Source: Ectocarpus siliculosus
Taxonomy: Eukaryota; Sar; Phaeophyceae; Ectocarpales; Ectocarpaceae
Reading direction: 5' to 3'
DNA length: 52,164 bases
NCBI GenBank assembly: GCA_000310025.1
Contig: FN648645.1
Span: 1 to 52,164, forward strand
Notes under the pieces: generated by a model
Database searches by the model: none
Seen by the model: the letters and a program-made list of their open reading frames with translations, nothing else
What the model was told of the DNA's origin: nothing
Program-made: the position numbers and the translations under genes
Part shown: in pieces, positions 32,614 to 41,106 of the stretch
How positions within the stretch are numbered: the stretch's first letter is position 1
Layout of the letters: the number at the start of each line of letters is the position of its first letter

Positions 32614-33594
32614 GGGTGCCCAGGTGTTGTGCCCACAATACTTGGGAAGGAATCTGCTGTTGCCGTAGCAATTAGCAGTAAGGGCGTGAAAAGATCTTTT
32701 GATCGTTTTGCGTCACTTGCGCGTTCGTCCATATCGTCTAGTGCTCGGAGTGATAGATCGTGTTCGAAGAGTACCAAACGACTTGTAACTAAGGCACATG
32801 CGTCCCCTGTCGTAGAACAATCACATAGAAGGTTAGAGCGTTCAATTCTCGCAGCCGATTTAGACGTGGTTGATAGAGCGTCCCTTGAGGCATCGCGTTT
32901 TCGTAAAAGTGCCAATAAAACAAGGGCCGACAGGATTGTTGCCGTACCAAAGAATGTATTGGAGCGTAAGAACAGGAAGAGGAATTCCGAGGGAATTAAA
33001 AAACGTGTTTCGTGGTACAGCTCAGCGCTGGCCCGGAAGAAACCGTCTTTGTCTCTGTCTTTTTCGTCCAAACGCGTTCGCGCTCCTGGACATATCGATG
33101 GCCAATTTCTCCCTGAAATCACCATTGATACTGCAAGTGACGTCACGTGCGTTTCACTTTCGTTTTTGAAACAGCACCCATCGTTATCGTTTGCTCATTT
33201 AGAGCCCATACCGTCCCCGTCCCTAACACTTAGTGCCGCAAATGGAGCACCCGTCAAAGTTTTAGGATTTATTTCGTTCGTGGTTCGGTTGGGAGACGTG
33301 TCCCGCCGAATCGATGCGTTGGTCGTACCATCGCTCGGTCCTGATCAAATACTCCTCGACAACGAGGCAATGACCCGGTTTGGGGCAGTACTTGACTGGA
33401 AAAATGAACGTTTAACTTTTGAGTGTAGTGACACCATTGTCCCCGCTATTCATCGTAAAAAATCTCAACACGGTGTTGATCCGTCGCCGTCCCCCCGTGT
33501 TGCAGCCGTTCACAGAAATGCGGAAGAACACTCAGTCAAATTACGTCACCGTTATAATGTTCGCCCTCGTCATGATCGTAAAAGCATTCACTGA
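32614..33594 (+). CDS. pol: Protease region of Pol, reached by UAG readthrough
   Basis: The frame continues without a break directly after the gag TAG, and has no ATG before the protease core, so it can hardly be started independently. A basic serine-rich linker of about 150 residues precedes the retropepsin core. The core has the active-site triplet region ITIDTASDVTCVS (D at 33127), followed by LTLSAANGAPVKVLGFISF and the closing ILLDNEAMTRFGAVLDW. DTAS replaces the more usual DTGS/DTGA. The frame ends at 33594 and overlaps the RT frame from 33419. Confidence 0.8.
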   Translation, partial: GCPGVVPTILGKESAVAVAISSKGVKRSFDRFASLARSSISSSARSDRSCSKSTKRLVTKAHASPVVEQSHRRLERSILAADLDVVDRASLEASRFRKSANKTRADRIVAVPKNVLERKNRKRNSEGIKKRVSWYSSALARKKPSLSLSFSSKRVRAPGHIDGQFLPEITIDTASDVTCVSLSFLKQHPSLSFAHLEPIPSPSLTLSAANGAPVKVLGFISFVVRLGDVSRRIDALVVPSLGPDQILLDNEAMTRFGAVLDWKNERLTFECSDTIVPAIHRKKSQHGVDPSPSPRVAAVHRNAEEHSVKLRHRYNVRPRHDRKSIH

Positions 33595-35281
33595 ATGCAT
33601 ACCGTCCGTTGAAACCGCCGTAGTCGTCGAGCCGCGTATTTTGTCGGCCGATGAACTTTCGTTAGATACTGTTCCGCCCGAATTTGAACGTTTAATCGTG
33701 GCTCGTACCGTCTCAACATGGAGTGCTGTTGATGGGTCCGTACTGGTCCAAATTGCGAATCCATCATCTGAGTATCTCGCCGTACATGTTGGATTGGAGA
33801 TTGGAACTTTATCGCCGGTTACTATGGTAGCACAGGAACAGCTTCACGTTCATGCTGTTGCTTCGTCTCCGAAAACCACGAGCGAAATTGCTGCTGCTAA
33901 AGCAGAGCTGGTAGAACCGCTGTCGAAAGCGTTCACAAATTCCACGTTCTCTAAGGAACAGCAAACTCGTGTTTTGGACCTGTGTGCCAAATATCGTCCC
34001 GTTTTTTCGCTGAATCGTAAAGAGCTTGGTAAATGCAAGACTGCTCAAGCCACGTTTCCTATGCCGCCTAACACGAAGCCGGTTAACCGTCGTCCCTACC
34101 GCGCTAACCCTCGCACTGAAGCCGTTATCCAAACGTGCGTCAAGGACATGCTTGACGATGATATCATCGAAGAGCTGCCTAGTCAGTGGGGTTCCCCCGT
34201 TACTCTCGTCGCGCGTAAAGATGGTAAACCTCGTTTTTGCGTCGATTTCCGAAGCACCGTCAACAAGCACATCATTCGCAAGACCTGGCCTCTAGCGAAC
34301 ATGGAGTCCAACCTTGACTCTGTCGGCAGCGCCAAGTTCATCAGCGTTGCAGACGTCCAGTCAGCGTACTGGCAGATTCCTGTTCATCCCGACCACGTCG
34401 AAAGGACAGCCTTTGTCACCAACTCTGGCAAGTACTGTTACAAGCGGATACCGTTTGGTGTTTGTAATGCCCCGTGGATTTTTACTGAGATGGCCCATAA
34501 AACGTTAGGCCATATTCCCGAATTGTTGATTTACATGGATAATTTCTGTGTTCTTTCCGCAACCATCGAGAATCATATGAAGTCTTTAGAGAGCATGTTC
34601 GTAGCTCTTCAAGCAGCAGGTTTGACATTGAAACCTTCGAAAATTTCGTTTGGCCCAAAATCCATCGAGTATTTGGGACACATTATTTCGGCTGAAGGGA
34701 TTTCTGTCGGGAAGGATCGTATTCAAGCCGTCCAAAACCTTCCTACACCTCGTTGCCTTGAAGATCTTCGCTCAGTACTCGGGGTGGTTAATTTTGTGCG
34801 CCGGTTTATACCGGATTACGCAGAAATAACCAATCCGTTGGTGGAGTTAACTCGCAAAGAGTACGCCACAAAATCGCGTTTCGTAAAAGCTTGGAAAAAA
34901 TCGCACGACGCATCGTTCGCTCATCTCAAGCGGTTATTAACTTCAGCGCCCGTTTTACATTTCCCGGATTTCGATCGGGAATTCGTAGTTCATGTGGATG
35001 CATCCGAACATGGGTGTGGCGCGTTTCTTGCCCAGCCGTCCAAGGCTGATCCGGAGTCTCTTGACATAATTGCGTATTATAGTCATCGATTCAAACATGG
35101 ACAGCGTCATTACTCTGCGTCTATGAAAGAGTGTTGCGGTGTGGTTCTTGCAATTTCGCATTGGCGACCGTATTTATTTGGGAAACACTTTACGGTGATT
35201 ACTGATTATCAAGCGTTGACTCATCTTTTTTATATGCAAGACACCAGCAACATGCTCACTCGTTGGGCTATCGCTCTTTAA
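33419..35281 (+). CDS. pol: Reverse transcriptase and RNase H of gypsy Pol
   Basis: It lies one frame ahead (+1) of the protease frame with a 176-base overlap, so expression needs a frame change. RT landmarks in order: KDGKPRFCVDFRSTVNK, VADVQSAYWQIPVHPDH (first catalytic Asp at 34352), RIPFGVCNAPWIFTEM, then IYMDNFCVLS where the normal YxDD box reads YMDN (Asn codon at 34541-34543). The RNase H domain has EFVVHVDASEHGCGAFLAQ, YSASMKECCGVVLAISHW and FTVITDYQALTHLF. The frame ends at a TAA (35279) immediately before the conserved YDFTVKHVAGKFN segment, so the stop interrupts Pol. With YMDN the polymerase is expected to be weak or inactive. Confidence 0.9.
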   Translation: MSVVTPLSPLFIVKNLNTVLIRRRPPVLQPFTEMRKNTQSNYVTVIMFALVMIVKAFTECIPSVETAVVVEPRILSADELSLDTVPPEFERLIVARTVSTWSAVDGSVLVQIANPSSEYLAVHVGLEIGTLSPVTMVAQEQLHVHAVASSPKTTSEIAAAKAELVEPLSKAFTNSTFSKEQQTRVLDLCAKYRPVFSLNRKELGKCKTAQATFPMPPNTKPVNRRPYRANPRTEAVIQTCVKDMLDDDIIEELPSQWGSPVTLVARKDGKPRFCVDFRSTVNKHIIRKTWPLANMESNLDSVGSAKFISVADVQSAYWQIPVHPDHVERTAFVTNSGKYCYKRIPFGVCNAPWIFTEMAHKTLGHIPELLIYMDNFCVLSATIENHMKSLESMFVALQAAGLTLKPSKISFGPKSIEYLGHIISAEGISVGKDRIQAVQNLPTPRCLEDLRSVLGVVNFVRRFIPDYAEITNPLVELTRKEYATKSRFVKAWKKSHDASFAHLKRLLTSAPVLHFPDFDREFVVHVDASEHGCGAFLAQPSKADPESLDIIAYYSHRFKHGQRHYSASMKECCGVVLAISHWRPYLFGKHFTVITDYQALTHLFYMQDTSNMLTRWAIAL

Positions 35282-36928
35282 AATTATGATTTTACCGTCA
35301 AACACGTAGCGGGAAAATTTAACGTCGTACCCGATGCGTTATCTCGTTTATTTGGCGAAATTGAGTCCGAGTCCGTATCGCACAAACCGGCCCTGGCGTC
35401 GATTTGTAGGAATGTGCCGAGTGATCGTCCGTACCATCCACCTGGCCCTCGTGACTACGAAATTTCTGCCGATTCGTTGAACGATGTTGATATTGTCCAG
35501 AATGACAATGAACTGTTCGCTAGTGCTGTATCGTTATTTCCTGTGCTGGATCCCGCTAAATTGCGAAGAGAGCAGTACAAAGAGTTCGGTCCGTATATCG
35601 ACTACGTCAAGAAACCCAAAACAGCACCGTTGCCGTCTAGCGAAACTAAAGGCACCATGAGTAATTACTTCTTGAATGAAAACGTGCTCTTCAGGTCGTA
35701 TTTACCCGGGTATCTTCGTAAACGCAGTTCGTTCCGTGATCAAGTTGTCGTTCCCACCGTTTTGCGTGCGTTAGTTTTGGATTCTTGTCATGATGCTCCT
35801 GCGTCAGGGGGTCATCTAGCGTTCAAAGCCACGTACGATAGACTCAGAGATCGTTTTTGGTGGCCGACCATGTCTCGAGATGCGTCCAAACACATCCGGC
35901 ATTGTTCGTCGTGCCAACACCGAAAAACGTCCCACAGACGACCGTTATTACCTGTGGGTCACCGTCCCGTTACCCGTCCGTTTCAGTGTGTCGCGATCGA
36001 CCTCGTCGAATATAATTCCGTATCACAGGGTTGCAAGTACGTCTTGTCGGTCATCGATCACCTGACCCGTTTTCTCGTGTTGATTGCTATTCGTGATAAA
36101 AAAGCAACAACAATTGCACAGGCTCTCGTAGAGCGTGTCTTTTCCGTTTTCTCTCCCCCTGAAACGTTACACAGTGATCAGGGCACTGAGTTCGAGAATG
36201 AGTTGGTTAAAGAGTTGCAGGCCGTGTTTGGTTTCAAAAAAACTCGGACGTCCGCGTATCGGCCGCAAGGCAACTCTGTATTAGAGCGCGTGCACAGCAC
36301 AATGCATGGCATGCTCGCAATGTATGCAAACGTTCGGTTTGATAATTGGGCTGAGCTTTTACCGTTTGTGCAACTCGCCCATAACACCGCGTACAACCAA
36401 ACTCTTGAGGAAACTCCTCATTATCTGATGTTCGGTCGCCAGGCTTTGCTTCCCGTGGATGTCAATCTTGGTGTACCGTCTCATGATAGCTCTGCTTCGC
36501 GGATGGAATATTCACGTCGTACCGTGGATAACTTGCAACTCGCGTTTGAGATCGCTCGTCGTAATTTGAAAGAGCGAACTGACAAACAAGCAGACTCGAA
36601 CGAAAAATTATCCGTACCGCAGTTCACTCCTGGGGAACAAGTTCTCGTACATCGTCCCCATACCGTTATTGATGGCCCTAATCCCAAGCTGATCAGCCCT
36701 TGGCATGGCCCATTTACCGTTCGTTCAAAAGTGTCACCCGTCATACATCGTGTTTGCAAAGACCGCGAACTCGCGGAAACGTCAGTACACTTGGGTCGTA
36801 TGAAAAAGTACTATGCTTTTCAACGTGATTCTGTCCCCGATTTTACTGAATTGGATGAGATGTTTTTGGGACAAACACTTCCAATTCCCGATTTGGATGG
36901 TACCGTGTTTACCGTAAAAATTGGATAG
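35282..36928 (+). CDS. pol: RNase H end and integrase of gypsy Pol
   Basis: Same frame as RT, directly after the TAA: YDFTVKHVAGKFNVVPDALS, then a spacer, then the HHCC zinc domain (CHDAPASGGHLAFKATYDR, HIRHCSSCQHRK) and the DDE core. D is at 35999 (VAIDLVEY), D at 36176 (HSDQGTEF) and E at 36284 (SVLERVHS), with exactly 35 residues between the second D and E. A GPF module follows (SPWHGPFTVRSKV), confirming Ty3/gypsy. The integrase looks intact to its TAG at 36926. No ATG stands near its start, so it depends on Pol translation passing the TAA. Confidence 0.9.
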   Translation, partial: NYDFTVKHVAGKFNVVPDALSRLFGEIESESVSHKPALASICRNVPSDRPYHPPGPRDYEISADSLNDVDIVQNDNELFASAVSLFPVLDPAKLRREQYKEFGPYIDYVKKPKTAPLPSSETKGTMSNYFLNENVLFRSYLPGYLRKRSSFRDQVVVPTVLRALVLDSCHDAPASGGHLAFKATYDRLRDRFWWPTMSRDASKHIRHCSSCQHRKTSHRRPLLPVGHRPVTRPFQCVAIDLVEYNSVSQGCKYVLSVIDHLTRFLVLIAIRDKKATTIAQALVERVFSVFSPPETLHSDQGTEFENELVKELQAVFGFKKTRTSAYRPQGNSVLERVHSTMHGMLAMYANVRFDNWAELLPFVQLAHNTAYNQTLEETPHYLMFGRQALLPVDVNLGVPSHDSSASRMEYSRRTVDNLQLAFEIARRNLKERTDKQADSNEKLSVPQFTPGEQVLVHRPHTVIDGPNPKLISPWHGPFTVRSKVSPVIHRVCKDRELAETSVHLGRMKKYYAFQRDSVPDFTELDEMFLGQTLPIPDLDGTVFTVKIG

Positions 36929-38787
36929 TACGTCGTCGAGGGGATAGACAAATTTAAACGTGGAGCAGGAAAACCGTCTCTCCACAACTTCCAATATTAT
37001 TTCCTCCTCAAAGACCGTCCTGCGAGTCTTGGGTGTTGGAAGCACTTCAAAGAAGTACCCCAGTGTCATGAGATGATCCGTTCATATCGAGCGTGCGTTC
37101 TTCGTGATAATCCGCATGCCTTTGATCATTCTCCCAGGAAGTAGCGTCCTGGCTGCTTCGTATCGTGTCTCGTGCTGTGTTTTGCCTTATTCGTTTCGTG
37201 TTTCGTTTATTTTCCAAGGGCTACGTTTGTTTTCGTTTATTATATTTGATTTTTATATGTACATATATGTTATTGTTCGTTGTCCAGCACGATCGTTTCG
37301 TAGTGCTCGCCGTCCCCAACGTTCCTTCGCAGTCCGGCCGGACATTGTCGTTGTTGGTGGATACGCCCACGTTGGATGCAACACCTCGTGGAAGTCGGCA
37401 GGTGGAGCCTAGTTCGCGTCGAGATTCGCCCTCCGCGAACCAAGCATGGTTGCGTGTCTTCGTTTCGTTGGACATGCATGCTAGCGCACGTCATTTTTAA
37501 GGCATGGCGTTGCCCGTCCGTTGTGTGATTTTTTTTTTTTTTATATATTTCTCCGTTTAAATGCCGTACGAAATAGTACCTCGTACGAGCTCCGTCAGCG
37601 TTTTCAGTTGTTTATGATTGGAACGTGCGTCCGTTTTTTAGACAATCGTGCGTGGTGTGAAGCGTCCATTGCCGTTGTGTCGCTGTCCTTGAGATACGAG
37701 TGCGTCGTATGGGGTCAGTTGATACTTCATGTGAGCGAATATGCGGGATCGGAAGTTCGTCGTTTNNNNNNNNNNNNCTAGTCGTTTCGTGCGGTGGATT
37801 TTTATTCCGTGTCGTTCGTTCGTACGGTAGATCACATGTCACCTACAGCGCTGAAGCTGATTGCCGTGACATGTTCCGTACGCCCTTCGTTAACCGCACA
37901 TCGTTTCTCGCGTGTCGTACACTGCGAAAGAGTAGATGGGTGTCTTGGCCGTGCAAGAGGAAGCACAAGAGGACCAGACCTTCGTCCCACTACTGCGTCA
38001 AATCCATGCTACAGCATATCGTTTGCTGTACTCGTAATCACCATTCGTCGTCGTTCGTCTATGCAGCGCCTCTCATTGCGTAATCGCATGAGAAGGTCGT
38101 ATCGTTAGCTCTCCGTGAGCTGTGCACATATGTTCGTTCGTTGTTGCAGCTGCATATCGTTTGAGCAACGTTTTCCCAGCGTGTCGACCCACGTCATTCG
38201 CCATTCGACACTTGTGAACTTTAAGCCTTGCAAGCAATCGTTTTTCACGGGTGCAATGCCAAATTATTTTTCGTTGCTGGATGTTCGGTACGTGCAACTA
38301 CAAAATAGTTCACGGCGTTGTCTCAAGGTACTACTCGTACAGTTTTTTTTTTACACTATCGGGGCAAGACGCGCACCGAAGTGATGTTTTTTTTTTTCTG
38401 TACACCCATCGTTCGTTCGTACGGTAGATCACATGTTACCTACAGCGCCGAGGCGGACTGAAGTGACATGTTCCGTACACCTTTCGTCATCTGTGTAGTT
38501 ATTCGTTCGTCGTACGGGAATAGTTGCCAAAATTCCTGAATTGCTCTCGTGCAAACTGTGGTTGTGACTGCATTATGTACGATCGATGCTCGGATGAGAT
38601 ATTTTGGTGACACGTTCCAAATTTTATGACTACAAAACACGGAACATTCGTTGAATGATGGCAGTCGCCGTACGTTACGGCCCAAGTCATTTAACTCGTG
38701 TTTTTCATCAGTACTTCACCATTTCATACACTCTGGGTTATTTATGTCATTCTTGTATCTTTCAATCCGGATTCCTGCCTCGTGATT
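36929..38787 (+). other. Long 3' untranslated region of gypsy element
   Basis: Almost 1.9 kb without a credible gene. Rich in CGTTCGT words. An imperfect direct repeat of about 80 bases (CGTTCGTACGGTAGATCACA onward) lies at 37813-37896 and 38410-38490. A gap of Ns interrupts it. Confidence 0.7.
37766..37777. other. Assembly gap (12 N)
   Basis: Twelve undetermined bases. Reading frames crossing it are meaningless. Confidence 1.
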
Positions 38788-38800
38788 GAAGATAGGGGGG
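38788..38800 (+). promoter_or_regulatory. Polypurine tract of gypsy element
   Basis: GAAGATAGGGGGG lies three bases before the 3' LTR, the expected place of the plus-strand primer. Confidence 0.85.
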
Positions 38801-38803
38801 TGC

Positions 38804-39064
38804 TGTGAATGCCACCTCAGACTGTAGTAGATGGTGACGTCAGATGACCTGTCGGAGATCTACCTTCGGGGTGTTGCCACAGATAGAGTCAGTGTCGGGT
38901 GGATGCTGAACCTTGCTTCAACACAAGGTCACTCCCCCCCTGGCTCACAACACAACTATCCGTACTCGTCAGCCTCTTCACCAGAGGTTGAACCGGTGTG
39001 TATCCACACCACACATCCCAACGGGAACTTGCTCACACGCGAACCTGGAGACAACAGTCTCATA
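38804..39064 (+). repeat. 3' LTR of gypsy element
   Basis: 261 bp starting TGTGAATGCCACC and ending GTCTCATA, followed by the GTTC duplication at 39065-39068. Confidence 0.95.
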
Positions 39065-39068
39065 GTTC

Positions 39069-39904
39069 CCGTTTTCTAGTGGCTTTATTCAAATCCCACG
39101 GAGCGGGGGGGGCGATGGAACAAGAATTATTGATGCAAATGCAACGACCGTTGCAAGCGTCATTTTTGTGTTGGGTTTTTGGACGTTATTCTGTCTTTGC
39201 AGCACTGGGTATTTCTGGATGTTGTATTGAAGGAAGGATTTTGGTATGTGCTGATTAGTAAATGGTTGGGGCCTATGTGCTTTCCGAATAATGATGATGT
39301 GCTGACCAAGAGGTTGAAAGGTACGGTGTTGTTTGAGGTTGTTGATTCTGATTTGATGACGCGTTTCCGGTATTGTCCGTTGTTCTGCAAGACGCAACGC
39401 TGATGTAATGTTGAATCTTGTTGGATATATTTCCAAGAATATTTCTGTTTTTTTGACGGATTGAGTTTTCTCAAGGGCGCATGAGGTATATCTTTGATGG
39501 TATATTTTTGTATGTTTCAAGTTGCCGTTCCTGGAACGGTACATGCATGTAATTCGCTTGGACGACAGTACCTTTATCTAAGCAGGGGGCTGTTTGTGGT
39601 ACTTGGGTGGAGATACTGGTCTGGATGCATTTCGGGGATACGCAGTTGGGGTAGTGGTATGACCATCTAGTATTGCGGGGACCCTTTCACCCCCGCAGAG
39701 ACCACAACAAAATAACACAAGAGCAAAAACAACTTCAAGGGGCGCCTTCGGAGATTGTCGGCAGCGCGGTAAGCATTAGCCCTAGCGCCAGCACACAAGC
39801 AAAACTTTCATCAAAGGACACGCAGTCAACCCTATCTTCATGTGACGTCATTTGCGTAAAGGTGGCGAAAGTCACGCACGTGATGTATACCGTGCGCTGA
39901 TCAT
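39069..39904 (+). other. Non-coding KDZ-element sequence with LTR-like similarity
   Basis: Continues the sequence left of the gypsy insertion. Words such as TTGAAGGAAGGATTTTGG, CCTATGTGCTTTCCGA and GCAGGGGGCTGTTTG recur in the same order in the copia LTR at 44533-45218, so it may be a very old relative of that LTR. No gene is seen. Confidence 0.4.
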
Positions 39905-40351
39905 GCACTTTAATGAAAGTGACGAAATCGTTCGTCACTTGTCTTCACTTTCGTAAAAGTGACGAAAGTCACGCACGTGATAGTATCGTGGACTAGTTCT
40001 GCACTTTTATAAAAGTGACGTGCAAGTCACTTTCATCTTATATAAAAGTGACGTGCAAGTCACTTTCATAAAAGTATAATTCACTTTCATACCGTGAAAT
40101 GACTATCATAATAGTGAGTGTGGCTTTCACTTTCATTGTGGGAGGGAGTGACGTTAACAACGGTCAATATCACTTTTGTAAAAGTGACTATCACTTTTAT
40201 ACAAGTGACGTCACTCTTATAAAAGTGATAGTCGCTGTTATAAGAGTGCTCCTCACTTTCATAAGAGTGCTCCTCACCGTTGTAAGAGTGACAGTTCACT
40301 GTTATAACAGTGACATTCACCGTTATAACAGTGAACTTCACTGTTATAACA
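39905..40351. repeat. Right subterminal palindrome array
   Basis: About 20 near-palindromes, including perfect CACTTTTATAAAAGTG-like copies, CACTGTTATAACAGTG and CACTCTTATAAAAGTG, spaced by roughly 15-30 bases. Same family as the left array. Confidence 0.85.
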
Positions 40352-40384
40352 GTGAATCCATTTACACGATAATGTGGGAACCCC
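40352..40384 (-). repeat. Right terminal inverted repeat of KDZ element
   Basis: Its inverse starts GGGGTTCCCACATTATCG and ends AATGGATTCAC, 27 of 33 identical to the left end. Confidence 0.9.
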
Positions 40385-41106
40385 CGATATGTGCGACCTT
40401 GTGGAAGTACGGGGTTCGGAACCCTGTCAGGGTTCCGTGGTTTGTGACACCCTGGGACATGTGCGACCTTGTGGAAGTACGGGGTCCGGAACCCTGTCAG
40501 GGTTCCGTGGTTTGTGACACCCTGGGATATGTGCGACCTTGTGGAAGTACGTGGTTCGGAACCCTGTCAAGGTTCCGTGTTTTGTGACACCCTGGGATAT
40601 GTGCGACCTTGTGGAAGTACGTGGTTCGGAACCCTGTCAAGGTTCCGTGGTTTGTGACACCCTGGGATATGTGCGACCTTGTGGAAGTACGTGGTTCGGA
40701 ACCCTGTCAAGGTTCCATGGTTTGTGACACCCTGGGATATGTGCAACCTTGTGGAAGTACGGGGTTTGGAACCCTGTCAGGGTTCCGTGGTTTGTGACAC
40801 ACTGGGATATGTGCAACCTTGTGGAAGTACGGGGTTCGGAACCCTGTCAAGGTTCCGTGGTTTGTGACACCCTGGGATATGTGCAACCTTGTAGATGTAC
40901 GTGGTTCGGAGCCCTGTCAAGGTTCTATGGTTTGTGACGCCCTGGGATATGTGCAACGTTGTGGAAGTACGTGGTTCATTACCCGGTCAGGGTTCCATGG
41001 TTTGTGACACCCTGGGATATGTGCGACCTTGTGGAGGTGCATGGTTCGCAACCCTGTCAGGGTTCTATGGTTTGTGAAACCCTGGGATATGTGCGACCTT
41101 GTGATG
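40385..41106 (+). repeat. 70-bp tandem array, right part (about 10 copies)
   Basis: Begins inside a unit with CGATATGTGCGACC (the first eight bases are the target duplication) and continues in register at 70-base spacing to 41106. Individual units differ at a few positions. Same orientation as the left part. Confidence 0.95.

Larger units (their letters stand above)
30490..39064 (+). mobile_element. Ty3/gypsy LTR retrotransposon, recent insertion
   Basis: An 8575-bp element has two 261-bp LTRs differing at a single base (position 3), a GTTC duplication, a plausible primer-binding site, a polypurine tract and the Ty3/gypsy order Gag, protease, RT, RNase H, integrase with a GPF motif after the integrase core. 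LTR identity of 260/261 marks a young copy. The coding region is interrupted by a TAG between gag and pol, a frame change after the protease and a TAA before the integrase. The 3' untranslated part is unusually long (1.9 kb) and holds an assembly gap. Confidence 0.95.
16537..40384. mobile_element. Large KDZ-type DNA transposon with cargo
   Basis: A 23.8-kb element, about 15.3 kb without the nested gypsy insertion. It is bounded by 33-bp terminal inverted repeats and an 8-bp target duplication within a 70-bp tandem array. Subterminal arrays of a 16-bp near-palindrome lie at both ends. The minus-strand gene beside the left end encodes a CxC5-CxC6-KDZ transposase, and plus-strand genes of unknown function fill 22.5-29.2 kb. 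KDZ elements (Zisupton and relatives) are known from fungi, fish and algae; from memory an 8-bp duplication has been reported for Zisupton. Terminal structure and transposase agree, so the assignment is strong. The role of the extra genes is unknown. Confidence 0.85.

Noticed and set aside
37521-38083. Open frames spanning the N gap
   Set aside because: They contain undetermined residues and have no domain content.
40087-40587. 162-residue open frame over the right end of the KDZ element
   Set aside because: It translates the palindrome array and the first 70-bp units; there is no conserved composition beyond the repeats.
40469-41077. Series of staggered 62-residue open frames (MWKY...RGL) in the 70-bp array, also at 16264-16591
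   Set aside because: They are a by-product of a stop-poor 70-bp repeat whose length is not a multiple of three; the same peptide reappears every 70 bases in shifting frames.
16220-41106. The 70-bp arrays as the direct terminal repeats of one giant element
   Set aside because: Inverted ends and the CGATATGT duplication lie inside the arrays, and the two parts are one interrupted array in register.
40385-41106. CRISPR-like array
   Set aside because: Units are contiguous 70-mers without unique spacers, in a eukaryotic transposon context.
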